Source: Flavobacteriaceae bacterium
GTDB taxonomy: Bacteria > Bacteroidota > Bacteroidia > Flavobacteriales > Flavobacteriaceae
Length of the DNA stretch: 59,926 nt
Assembly: GCA_022428005.1 (NCBI GenBank)
Contig: JAKMDI010000003.1
Coordinates: forward strand, 1-59,926
Direction of reading: 5' to 3'
The notes beneath the pieces are model-generated. The model saw nothing but the letters and a program-made list of their open reading frames with translations, was not told the origin of the DNA and made no database searches. Numbering within the stretch: the first letter of the stretch is position 1; each line of letters begins with the position of its first letter. Below are positions 16,089 through 24,293 of the stretch, in pieces. The translations under genes and the position numbers were made by a program.

Positions 16089-16885
16089 AGCGCTATTTTT
16101 TCGGAGTACTGATTTTATTCACCGCTTTACATTGGAACTATGGGCAGCATTCCGATTACAATTCTCTAACAGATCTATCCTACTATGATCAAACATACAA
16201 AGATCCATATTTGCGCCAGCGTTGTAAACTGGATTTGTATTACCCCCAAAACTCAAATAATTTTTCTACCGTTGTATGGTTCCATGGTGGGGGCCTGACC
16301 AGGGGGTCCAAATCGATTCCTGAGCCCCTAAAAAATCAAGGCGTTGCTGTGGTAGCAGTTAACTATCGGCTCCATCCTCTTGTAAATGCCCCCGCGTATA
16401 TTGAGGACGCAGCCGCTGCAGTGGCATGGGTATTCAAAAATATTGAGCGTTTTGGCGGAAATCGATCAAAAATTTATGTCGGTGGGTTTTCCTCGGGGGG
16501 ATACTTGTCATTAATGGTAAGCTTGGACGAAAAATGGCTTGAAAAATACAGCATTCACCCCAACGAAATTAGAGGGGTGGTTACCCTATCCGCAACCACT
16601 TTTACCAATCATACCATCAGAAAAGAATACGGAATCCCCATAACCCAAGCCCTCATCGACCATTATGCCCCTGTTTTCCATGCTCGGGGAGATGCACCTC
16701 CCATCACATTGATTACTGGAGCGCGGGAAAAAGAGTTCTATGGTATGTATGAGGAAAACGCTTATCTTAGAAGGATGTTAAAAATTAATGGTCATGATCA
16801 AAATGAATTGATTGAGATTGGAGGATACGGTCATGAAATCATTGATGTAGGAATACCCTTACTCATCAAAAGGGTTGAAAAATAA
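16085..16885 (+). CDS. Exported alpha/beta hydrolase (esterase)
   Basis: The start is placed at the ATG at 16085 (MKRYFFGVLILFTAL, 266 aa), which overlaps the sulfatase stop by 4 nt and opens a signal peptide ending NYG-QH. It has the oxyanion-hole motif WFHGGGLTRG, a nucleophile elbow G-F-S-S-G, and a C-terminal GYGHEIID supplying the histidine. The pattern fits the BD-FAE/hormone-sensitive-lipase-like esterases that often remove acyl groups from polysaccharides. Coupling to a sulfatase suggests removal of ester decorations from the same substrate. The true substrate is not known. Confidence 0.85.
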   Translation: MKRYFFGVLILFTALHWNYGQHSDYNSLTDLSYYDQTYKDPYLRQRCKLDLYYPQNSNNFSTVVWFHGGGLTRGSKSIPEPLKNQGVAVVAVNYRLHPLVNAPAYIEDAAAAVAWVFKNIERFGGNRSKIYVGGFSSGGYLSLMVSLDEKWLEKYSIHPNEIRGVVTLSATTFTNHTIRKEYGIPITQALIDHYAPVFHARGDAPPITLITGAREKEFYGMYEENAYLRRMLKINGHDQNELIEIGGYGHEIIDVGIPLLIKRVEK

Positions 16886-16892
16886 GTTTTTT

Positions 16893-17855
16893 ATGAAGAT
16901 AAACAGGTCATATGTTTTTTTATTCTCCCTTTTTTTTTTAGGTTTTGGCCCTGAGGAAAAGGGATATATTCAGAACATCCCTGGGACTCCAGAAGTGATT
17001 GAAATGGCATTTATTCCTGGGGGGACATTTTCAATGGGAAGTCCAAAATCAGAACAAGGTCATTTTGGAGACGAAGGTCCCCAGCACCTTGTGGAAGTGG
17101 ATCCTTTTTGGATGGGAAAATTTGAAATAACTTGGGATCTTTATGAATTATTTATTTCCAGAGGAATAGACAAGAAAAGACCTGCGACGGTCTCGGGCAA
17201 AGAAGTCGAGATTGATGTCGCTGCTGTCTCTGGCGCAACCCAGCCCTATACTGAGATGAGTTTTGGCATGGGGGTAGAGGGTTACCCTGCCATTTGCATG
17301 ACCCAACTCGCTGCTGTTAAATTTTGCGAGTGGCTTTCCGCAATGACGGGAAATTTTTATAGGCTTCCGACCGAAGCAGAGTGGGAATATGCCTGCAGAG
17401 CAGGGACAAAAACGGCTTATTCATTTGGAGATAATCCCTCTAATTTAGATATTTACGCATGGCACGAGGGAAATAGTGGAGGTGCTTATCACAAAGTGGG
17501 TCAAAAAGAACCCAATCCGTGGGGCTTGTATGATATGCATGGTAACGTTTCCGAATGGACTTTGGACCAATACGTGCCTACCGTGTACAATACCAGAAAG
17601 CGCAAAACTGTTGACAACCCCTTGCAGACCCCGACGAAAACCTACCCACGAGTGGTAAGAGGGGGCGCGTGGTCAGATAAACCGAATCGTTTGAGAAGTG
17701 CTGCCCGCAGACCTTCCTCAAAAAAATGGAAAAAAAGAGACCCGCAAATCCCAAAGAGCCTCTGGTGGCACACCGATGCGCCATTTGTCGGATTTAGGGT
17801 CGTAAGACCCCTCGAGACCCCAAGTCCTTTAGATCAAAATAAATATTGGAATTAA
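16893..17855 (+). CDS. SUMF1/FGE-fold protein lacking the catalytic cysteines
   Basis: The start is placed at the ATG at 16893 (MKINRSYVFLFSLFF, 320 aa), 7 nt after the previous stop and at the head of a signal sequence. The fold signature is complete: MAFIPGGTFSMGSP (residues 38-51), MGKFEITWDLY, YRLPTEAEWEYACRAG, NPWGLYDMHGNVSEW, and a C-terminal VGFRVVRP. After VVRGGAWSDKPNRLRSAARR (near residue 256), where true formylglycine-generating enzymes have two copper-binding cysteines, there is no cysteine at all. It is therefore unlikely to activate the sulfatases beside it. It may be an exported binding or other SUMF1-domain protein. Confidence 0.85.
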   Translation: MKINRSYVFLFSLFFLGFGPEEKGYIQNIPGTPEVIEMAFIPGGTFSMGSPKSEQGHFGDEGPQHLVEVDPFWMGKFEITWDLYELFISRGIDKKRPATVSGKEVEIDVAAVSGATQPYTEMSFGMGVEGYPAICMTQLAAVKFCEWLSAMTGNFYRLPTEAEWEYACRAGTKTAYSFGDNPSNLDIYAWHEGNSGGAYHKVGQKEPNPWGLYDMHGNVSEWTLDQYVPTVYNTRKRKTVDNPLQTPTKTYPRVVRGGAWSDKPNRLRSAARRPSSKKWKKRDPQIPKSLWWHTDAPFVGFRVVRPLETPSPLDQNKYWN

Positions 17856-17867
17856 AAAAGTGAAATA

Positions 17868-19190
17868 ATGAAATCAAAACCAAACAACTCAATTAGCAGA
17901 AGAAACTTTGTAAAGCGTTCCACATTGGCCACCACGGGACTATTGTCCACTACTCTTCCCGTAGGTGCAATGGCCCATGTAAATGCTGAAAAAAAATTAA
18001 AAATTGCCTTGGTAGGATGTGGAGGCCGAGGAACGGGTGCCATTGTTCAGGCCCTAAAGGCAGATGAAAACACAGAATTGGTCGCCATGGCCGATGCCTT
18101 TCAAGATCGCGTAGAGAAAAGTTTGCAGGCGGTGCAAGAACATTTTGATGGTGAGAAAAAGATCAACGTCAAACCCAAGCATCAATTTTCAGGATTCGAC
18201 GCCTACAAAAAGGCCATAGACTTGGCAGATGTGGTCATCCTGACGACCCCTCCAGGTTTTAGACCCTATCACTTTGAATATGCTATCAATAACGGGAAGC
18301 ACGTTTTTATGGAAAAACCAGTTGCTACCGATCCCGTTGGAGTCCGAAAAGTTTTGGAGGTCGCACGAATGGCTAAACAGAAAAAACTTAATGTGGTTGT
18401 TGGATTGCAGCGTCACTACCAACAGAAATACCTCGACTTGTACGAAAAAGTAAAAGCCGGAAAAATAGGAAGAATCACAGGCGGTCAAGTTTATTGGAAC
18501 AGCAGGGGGGTGTGGGTGCGTGAACGCCAGCCCGGGCAAACCGAAATGGAGTACCAAATGCGAAATTGGTATTATTTCAATTGGCTCTGTGGTGATCATA
18601 TTTTAGAACAACACATTCACAATATCGATGTTGCCAATTGGTTTATCGGAGGGTATCCCACCCAAGCTCAAGGAATGGGAGGAAGACAGGTCAGAAATGG
18701 AAAAGATCACGGAGAAATCTTTGATCATCACTTTGTCGAATTCACTTACGATACGGGTGCTATCATATCCAGTCAATGTCGACACCAAACCGGATGTATG
18801 AGAAGGGTGGATGAAAACATACAGGGAACGGAAGGAAGTATGTTAACCCAAAAAGGGACGCTTAGCGACTTGGATGGTAATGAAATTTATAAGTACAAAA
18901 AAGATGTTCTGAATGAACCCAATCCTTATCAAGTAGAACACGATCAATTGTTTGCTTCTATCCGAAATGGAGGAGTTATTGCAGATGCTGAAAATGGCGC
19001 CATGAGCACGCTCACCGCCATCATGGGTAGAATGGCCACCTATTCGGGTAAGGTGATTACTTGGGATCAAGCCTTAAATTCTGATCTTCAAATTATGCCT
19101 GCGGAGGTGGATTGGAGCAGCAATCCCCCAACCCTTCCAGACAGTAATGGATTATATCCCATACCAACACCAGGTATAACAGAGTTTTAA
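17868..19190 (+). CDS. Gfo/Idh/MocA oxidoreductase with Tat signal
   Basis: This 440-aa protein has a twin-arginine signal (SRRNFVKRSTLATTG) with cleavage expected after AMA or VNA. The NAD(P)-binding motif is ALVGCGGRGTGAIVQAL, then DVVILTTPPGFRPYHFEYAI, HVFMEKPVATDP, the dinucleotide/substrate lysine region of the family. The C-terminal alpha/beta domain includes GDHILEQHIHNIDVANWFIGGYP. Family members oxidise or reduce sugars and inositols. Tat export of the folded enzyme with its cofactor is common in this subgroup. A TIM-barrel isomerase-like gene with its own Tat signal starts 10 nt later, so the pair probably acts together on one sugar in the periplasm. Confidence 0.9.
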   Translation: MKSKPNNSISRRNFVKRSTLATTGLLSTTLPVGAMAHVNAEKKLKIALVGCGGRGTGAIVQALKADENTELVAMADAFQDRVEKSLQAVQEHFDGEKKINVKPKHQFSGFDAYKKAIDLADVVILTTPPGFRPYHFEYAINNGKHVFMEKPVATDPVGVRKVLEVARMAKQKKLNVVVGLQRHYQQKYLDLYEKVKAGKIGRITGGQVYWNSRGVWVRERQPGQTEMEYQMRNWYYFNWLCGDHILEQHIHNIDVANWFIGGYPTQAQGMGGRQVRNGKDHGEIFDHHFVEFTYDTGAIISSQCRHQTGCMRRVDENIQGTEGSMLTQKGTLSDLDGNEIYKYKKDVLNEPNPYQVEHDQLFASIRNGGVIADAENGAMSTLTAIMGRMATYSGKVITWDQALNSDLQIMPAEVDWSSNPPTLPDSNGLYPIPTPGITEF

Positions 19191-19200
19191 ACCTTAGAAA

Positions 19201-20115
19201 ATGAACAGAAGAAAATTTACCCAATCAACATTGGTAGCGGGATTGGGCATAGCCACAGGCCCCAGCCTATTTGCACAATCAGTTGCCGTTGCACCCCATT
19301 CCTTCAATTTAAACTACGCTCCCCACCTGGGGATGTTCAAGAACATGGCCGGTGATGATCCCATTGATCAACTCAACTTTATGGCCGATCAGGGGTTCAC
19401 TGCTTTTGAAGACAACAACATGAACACACGGCCTATTGCCCTTCAGGAAAAAATGGCCGCGACGATGAGAAAAAGAAACCTCACCATGGGGGTCTTCGTA
19501 GCCTATAAAGATTTTAGAAATCCCACTTTGGCCAGCGGTAAAGCCGATGCCCGACAAGATTTTCTGGATCAAATAAAAACGGCGGTCCCCGTGGCCAAGA
19601 GGGTTAATGCAAAATGGGTAACGGTGGTGCCTGGAACTGTAGATTTAAAACTGGTAGAAGATTACCAAACTGCAAACGTCATCGAGAGTTTAAAACAGGC
19701 TTCGGCCATTTTGGAACCCCATGGAATTGTTATGGTATTGGAGCCTCTAAATTGGTACAGAAACCACGCTGGATTATTTTTAAAGGAAAGCCCACAAGCT
19801 TTTCAGATTTGTAGGGCTGTAAATTCTCCCTCCTGTAAAATCCTATTTGACATCTATCACCAACAAATTCAAGAAGGAAACTTGATTCCAAACATAGAGA
19901 AATGCTGGGATGAAATCGCCTATTTCCAAATTGGTGATAACCCAGGCAGGAAAGAACCAACAACAGGAGAAATAAATTATAAAAATATCTTTAAATACAT
20001 ACATTCAAGAGATTTTACTGGGGTAATGGGTATGGAACACGGTAATTCTAGACCCGACAAAGCGGGGGAGTTGGCCGTAATAAACGCATATAAGGAGGTA
20101 GATAGCTTTCTTTAG
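19201..20115 (+). CDS. Hydroxypyruvate isomerase-like TIM-barrel protein with Tat signal
   Basis: This 304-aa protein has a twin-arginine signal (NRRKFTQSTLVAGLG, cleavage near FAQS). The TIM-barrel isomerase/epimerase domain shows IVMVLEPLNWYRNH (metal-binding Glu), KILFDIYHQQIQ, YFQIGDNPGRKEP and GVMGMEHGNS, characteristic of the hydroxypyruvate isomerase / xylose isomerase-like superfamily. Ligands Glu, Asp/His and Glu are visible. It follows a Tat-exported oxidoreductase by 10 nt. Such pairs are seen in 3-keto-glycoside or unusual-sugar catabolism, but the reaction here is inferred and may not involve hydroxypyruvate. Confidence 0.85.
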   Translation: MNRRKFTQSTLVAGLGIATGPSLFAQSVAVAPHSFNLNYAPHLGMFKNMAGDDPIDQLNFMADQGFTAFEDNNMNTRPIALQEKMAATMRKRNLTMGVFVAYKDFRNPTLASGKADARQDFLDQIKTAVPVAKRVNAKWVTVVPGTVDLKLVEDYQTANVIESLKQASAILEPHGIVMVLEPLNWYRNHAGLFLKESPQAFQICRAVNSPSCKILFDIYHQQIQEGNLIPNIEKCWDEIAYFQIGDNPGRKEPTTGEINYKNIFKYIHSRDFTGVMGMEHGNSRPDKAGELAVINAYKEVDSFL

Positions 20116-20225
20116 AAAGAAAAAAGTTAAATTTGAAACTGGTTAACCAATAAACAAACTTTGTTATCGCATTAAATCCCTACATTCCTTCGTCAAGTAA
20201 CCCTTGGGACGCTGGTCATATCAAT

Positions 20226-21596
20226 TTGATCAGTAGGCGTTTGGCATTTGGGTGTTCCTTGTCCGATATAAATCTTTTTCTCAACACGGCTCCCGATAAG
20301 GTGATCGATATTATTGTTGATGGAGCGGCCAATACAGACGCTACTTTAGCACCAGAATGGAGTAATTGGGACAATAAGCAATTCAATACGTCTGACAACA
20401 ACAAAAGCTATTACCACACCCTGCTTCAAAAACAGGCTTTTACGGACCTGGCGAACAATGGTTTTAGGGAGCGACTTGCGCTTTTTTGGAGCAATCATTT
20501 TGTTGTTGAATTCAGAGACGTAAATCAGCCTGCTTATCTCTATCAATATTACAACCTAATCCAAGCCAATTGCTTGGGTAACTTTAAAACTTTTGTAAGT
20601 GAGATTGGTTTGGCACCCGCGATGTTGCGCTACCTCAATGGTTTCCAAAACAAAAAAAATAGTCCCAATGAAAATTACGCCCGAGAGTTGTATGAATTAT
20701 TCACGCTTGGCGAGGGAAATGGTTACACTCAGGAAGACATCACCGAAACGGCACGAGCGCTCACCGGTTATAACCGTTCTACTACTTATTTGGGTGTAAT
20801 AGAATTTAATGAAAATACTTACGACAGCAGCTCAAAAACCATTTTTGGGAGAAAAGGGAAATGGGGTTATCAAGACGTCATTGACATTCTATTTGAAGAA
20901 AAAAAAGATCTTATTGCTGATTTTATAGCAACGAAAATGTACCGCTATTTTGTGAGTCCAGTGGTCGACAGCGCTGTTGTGTCTGCCATGGCCGACACCT
21001 TTAAAGAGAGTGAATTTGAGTTAATTCCCATGCTCAAGCAACTGTTTAAAAGCGAGCATTTTTTCGCCGCTACCAACAACAATGTCCTCATTAAAAGTCC
21101 TATAGACCTCATGGTGGGCTTGCACCATTCTCTTTCATTTGAATACCAAGAGAGTGTTGATTTAGAAAATAACTTTAAAAACAAATGTAGGGACATGGGC
21201 CAAGAAATCTTCTCTCCTGTTGACGTAGCAGGATGGCAAGGAGATCACGATTGGATTAATTCTGAGACCCTGCCCAAAAGATGGGAATTCGCAGATTATC
21301 TGCTTATAAAATATTGGCAAAAGGACAAAATTCAGTTTCAGACTTTTATCAAAGCATTGGTAGGTAGTGAAGAAAAAAATCTCAGGGTAATCGTTACCAA
21401 ACTCAAGGATTTTATGTTTTGCCACTATGAGATCAAAGAGGAAGAATTAACGGATGCCATCAACATATTTAAAGGGGAAGTTCCAGAAAATTATTTTGAA
21501 GACCGGACCTGGTCGTTGGATGACAACACCGTTCCCATGCAAGTCTATGACCTGATGCGTTTTTTTGTAACCCTTCCAGAATTTCAATTAAAATAA
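20226..21596 (+). CDS. DUF1800 family protein; start codon unclear
   Basis: The 456-aa frame from the TTG at 20226 contains the DUF1800 core: RLAFGCSLSDINLFL, ALFWSNHFVVEF, ENYARELYELFTLGEGNGYTQEDI and a C-terminal VDVAGWQGDHDWI. The same frame carries convincing family sequence upstream, reading ALNPYIPSSSNPWDAGHINL from about 20169. The last in-frame stop lies only a few codons before that. No ATG, GTG or TTG is available upstream of 20226, only ATC at 20166 and ATT. The true start is therefore a non-standard codon, or the original start has been mutated. It is followed 2 nt later by a DUF1501 gene, its usual partner. Biochemical function is unknown. Confidence 0.85.
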   Translation: MISRRLAFGCSLSDINLFLNTAPDKVIDIIVDGAANTDATLAPEWSNWDNKQFNTSDNNKSYYHTLLQKQAFTDLANNGFRERLALFWSNHFVVEFRDVNQPAYLYQYYNLIQANCLGNFKTFVSEIGLAPAMLRYLNGFQNKKNSPNENYARELYELFTLGEGNGYTQEDITETARALTGYNRSTTYLGVIEFNENTYDSSSKTIFGRKGKWGYQDVIDILFEEKKDLIADFIATKMYRYFVSPVVDSAVVSAMADTFKESEFELIPMLKQLFKSEHFFAATNNNVLIKSPIDLMVGLHHSLSFEYQESVDLENNFKNKCRDMGQEIFSPVDVAGWQGDHDWINSETLPKRWEFADYLLIKYWQKDKIQFQTFIKALVGSEEKNLRVIVTKLKDFMFCHYEIKEEELTDAINIFKGEVPENYFEDRTWSLDDNTVPMQVYDLMRFFVTLPEFQLK

Positions 21597-21598
21597 TA

Positions 21599-23206
21599 AT
21601 GAAGCACAAGCCACTCAACGAACTGCATTTAAAATCACATGATCGAGAACACGATCACTGGGACCGTCGTGGTTTTTTGAGAACGCTGGGTATGGCAGGT
21701 GCAGGTGCTATTTCCTTTGGGAACAGCGCACTCTCTGTGGTTGAATCCCCCTATTTAACCCATGCTTTGTCCGATGCTTACTCCGATCGTATTTTAGTAT
21801 TGATTAGACTTAAAGGGGGTAACGATGGTCTCAATACCATTGTGCCACTGTACAATTTCGATTTGTATGCCAACAAACGTCCACAGATTCATATCCCTGA
21901 AAATAACATTTTCAAACTCAATGACGATTTTGGGATACCTAATTTTATGAATTCCGTAGCACCGATGTGGCAAGAGGGGGCCATGAAGGTCATCCATGGT
22001 GTAGGTTATGAAAACCAAAACTTATCTCATTTTAAATCCTCGGAAATTTGGGCCACGACTACCCCAGACTCAGCTATTAGCTCGGGTTGGATGGGTCGGT
22101 ACTATGAGGATAAATTTTCTGACTACCAGTTAAACCCTCCAGAGAAACCGTTAGCGATTCAGATTGGAAATGGTGGTGACCTTATTTTTAATGGAGACTT
22201 AACCACCTATTCTTTTTCTGTGTCCAGTCCAGAGCGCCTCAAGAGAGTGGCAGAAAATGGAACCCTTTACGACAATCACAATCATGGACAAACACTTCAT
22301 GGAAGTCAAGTATCCTTTCTTAGGGAAACCTCTAATACCACTTTCCGGTATGCCTCGGTGATCAACGATGCTTATAACAGTTCAAAGGATTTCGATGGCT
22401 ATGTAAAAAATAATTTTGGGTTACAACTGAGTTTGGTCTCAAGATTTATAAAAGGAGGATTGGGCACTAAAGTATATATGGTAACTCTGGGTGGATTCGA
22501 TACCCATGCCAATCAGCCCAACCGCCATGAGAGCTTGATGAGAACCTTAACCCAATCTATAGACGCTTTTTATGAAGATCTTAAATCTTTTGGGGTTGCA
22601 GATAAAGTGCTTTCCATGACTTTTTCAGAGTTTGGCCGCCGGGTTGCCGAAAATGGATCCACGGGAACTGACCACGGTTCGGCTGCTCCAATCATGCTTT
22701 TTGGACCTGCGTTGAACGGCAATGGTTTTGTTGGAACACACCCCAATTTATCGGCCTTAGACAAGCAAGGAAATATGGCCAATACCACCGATTTTAGGGC
22801 TGTATATGCCTCCGTACTAAGGGACTGGTTGTGCGTGGAAAACAATTATGTAGATCAATCCATTTTGGGCGCCGACATCAATTTCCTCGGAATGGGATTG
22901 GGCTGTAATGGATCTGAAAAACTTCCGATCTCCGACGATCCGCTGTTGCCATTACACGCTGCTGTAAACAACGAACAAGGGGTTAACCTGTTCCTAACAC
23001 TGAATAATTATGCCAAGGTCGAAGTTCATGTTTTTGATGTTTTGGGCAGAAAAATAGGCACGTCAATTTACGATCAATTGAGTTCTGGTCAGCATAATTT
23101 TTCCTTACTGGACGACCGCCAAAACCCACTGCCACCTGGGCAATATTTTTATAAAATAAACGTCAACGGAAATAAAACCTACAGTAAATCCTTTTTGGTA
23201 AAGTAG
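21599..23206 (+). CDS. DUF1501 protein with Tat-like signal and T9SS type A sorting domain
   Basis: This 535-aa protein has a twin-arginine N-terminus (WDRRGFLRTLGMAGAGAISFG). The DUF1501 core, an alkaline-phosphatase/sulfatase-like fold, shows LVLIRLKGGNDGLNTIVP, MVTLGGFDTHANQ, MTFSEFGRRVAENG and GTDHGSAAPIMLFG. Residues from about 462 form a separate C-terminal domain (VEVHVFDVLGRKIG, then LPPGQYFYKINVNG, then SKSFLVK) that matches the Por-secretion type A sorting signal. The protein should therefore be exported across the inner membrane, then carried over the outer membrane by T9SS and attached to the surface. It pairs with DUF1800 (2 nt gap). The activity is not established. Confidence 0.9.
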   Translation: MKHKPLNELHLKSHDREHDHWDRRGFLRTLGMAGAGAISFGNSALSVVESPYLTHALSDAYSDRILVLIRLKGGNDGLNTIVPLYNFDLYANKRPQIHIPENNIFKLNDDFGIPNFMNSVAPMWQEGAMKVIHGVGYENQNLSHFKSSEIWATTTPDSAISSGWMGRYYEDKFSDYQLNPPEKPLAIQIGNGGDLIFNGDLTTYSFSVSSPERLKRVAENGTLYDNHNHGQTLHGSQVSFLRETSNTTFRYASVINDAYNSSKDFDGYVKNNFGLQLSLVSRFIKGGLGTKVYMVTLGGFDTHANQPNRHESLMRTLTQSIDAFYEDLKSFGVADKVLSMTFSEFGRRVAENGSTGTDHGSAAPIMLFGPALNGNGFVGTHPNLSALDKQGNMANTTDFRAVYASVLRDWLCVENNYVDQSILGADINFLGMGLGCNGSEKLPISDDPLLPLHAAVNNEQGVNLFLTLNNYAKVEVHVFDVLGRKIGTSIYDQLSSGQHNFSLLDDRQNPLPPGQYFYKINVNGNKTYSKSFLVK

Positions 23207-23213
23207 CTTCCTG

Positions 23214-24182
23214 TTATTTTCTTTTTATTTCAAGAGCGACCTGTGCTACCATATTTGCCAATTCAAGGGCATTTTTGTGGGTCCACAGTGCGCTTTCTTT
23301 TTTTCCCTTGCTCATGCAATGATTAACTTCCTCTATTTGGGGTCCAAATCCATTTCCTGTGGTGGGATGTTCGTCTGTTGTTTTGATTTTATTTTGTGTA
23401 AGTGATATACTCTGGGCGTTGTGCCACATACCGTGTAGGGTTATTTCTCCCTGGGTTCCTCCAATTTTCGCATTGTTGTCACTTTCATTGGCAATGCCGC
23501 AATAGAGGATTGCTTGGGCATTTTCGTACTCCAAGAGCATAGAGGTTTGAACATCGACTCCTGTATTTCCGAACTGTGACCGTGCCAATATTTTGAGGGG
23601 TTTTCCCAAAATATAATAGGCGAGGAATAGGGGATAGACCCCTATATCCAGCAAAACCCCTCCCCCTTTTTCGGGATCCATAAGGCGGTGGGTGGCTGGG
23701 ATTTCCAAACGATAGAAAGAAAACTCAGCATATAAAAATTTAGTTGTACCAATACGCCCCTCGTCTATGTATTGCTTTGCTCGCTGTAGGGTTGGATTAA
23801 AACGAGACCACAAGCCCTCCATCAAAAAGCAATCGTATTTCTTTGCAGCGGCAATCATCGATTCCACCTCTTTGGGATTGAGGCCCAGTGGCTTTTCACA
23901 CAAAACCCCTTTCCCAGCGGCCAATGCTGCCAAAGTCATCTCTTTGTGATTTTGATTGAGGCTGGCAATATAGATGACCGCTACATCAGCATCTCTATAC
24001 AATTGGTCGTAGGAATCGTATGCTTTTTCAGCCTGGAACTGCTGTTTAAAAGCTTGTGCACGATCCATATTACTTGACGCAACCGCTACCAATTGTGCTT
24101 CAGGAACGTTTGTTAGGTCTTGCGCAAATTTGGTTGCAATATTTCCCAATCCAGCAATACCCCATTTTATTTTTTTGGTCAT
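23214..24182 (-). CDS. Gfo/Idh/MocA family oxidoreductase, cytoplasmic
   Basis: This 322-aa protein begins directly with the Rossmann motif: KIKWGIAGLGNIATKFAQDL. It continues with ADVAVIYIASLNQNH and GKGVLCEKPLGLNPKEVE (catalytic-lysine region), then SRFNPTLQRAKQYID and GGGVLLDIGVYPLFLAYYI. The arrangement resembles the dihydrodiol dehydrogenase / D-xylose dehydrogenase-like subgroup. Unlike the paralogue at 17868 it has no signal peptide, so it works in the cytoplasm, probably on a free sugar after import. It converges on the DUF1501 gene with only 7 nt between the stops and is divergent from the sulfatase at 24294. Confidence 0.9.
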   Translation of the reverse strand: MTKKIKWGIAGLGNIATKFAQDLTNVPEAQLVAVASSNMDRAQAFKQQFQAEKAYDSYDQLYRDADVAVIYIASLNQNHKEMTLAALAAGKGVLCEKPLGLNPKEVESMIAAAKKYDCFLMEGLWSRFNPTLQRAKQYIDEGRIGTTKFLYAEFSFYRLEIPATHRLMDPEKGGGVLLDIGVYPLFLAYYILGKPLKILARSQFGNTGVDVQTSMLLEYENAQAILYCGIANESDNNAKIGGTQGEITLHGMWHNAQSISLTQNKIKTTDEHPTTGNGFGPQIEEVNHCMSKGKKESALWTHKNALELANMVAQVALEIKRK

Positions 24183-24293
24183 TTTAGGCTTTTATATATC
24201 GAATGTAAGATTTTATATTTATAAAATTTATCCCCAATATTTAATGTAAATTTCATACTTTGATATTGCATTTAATTATTCAAACGAAAATCC

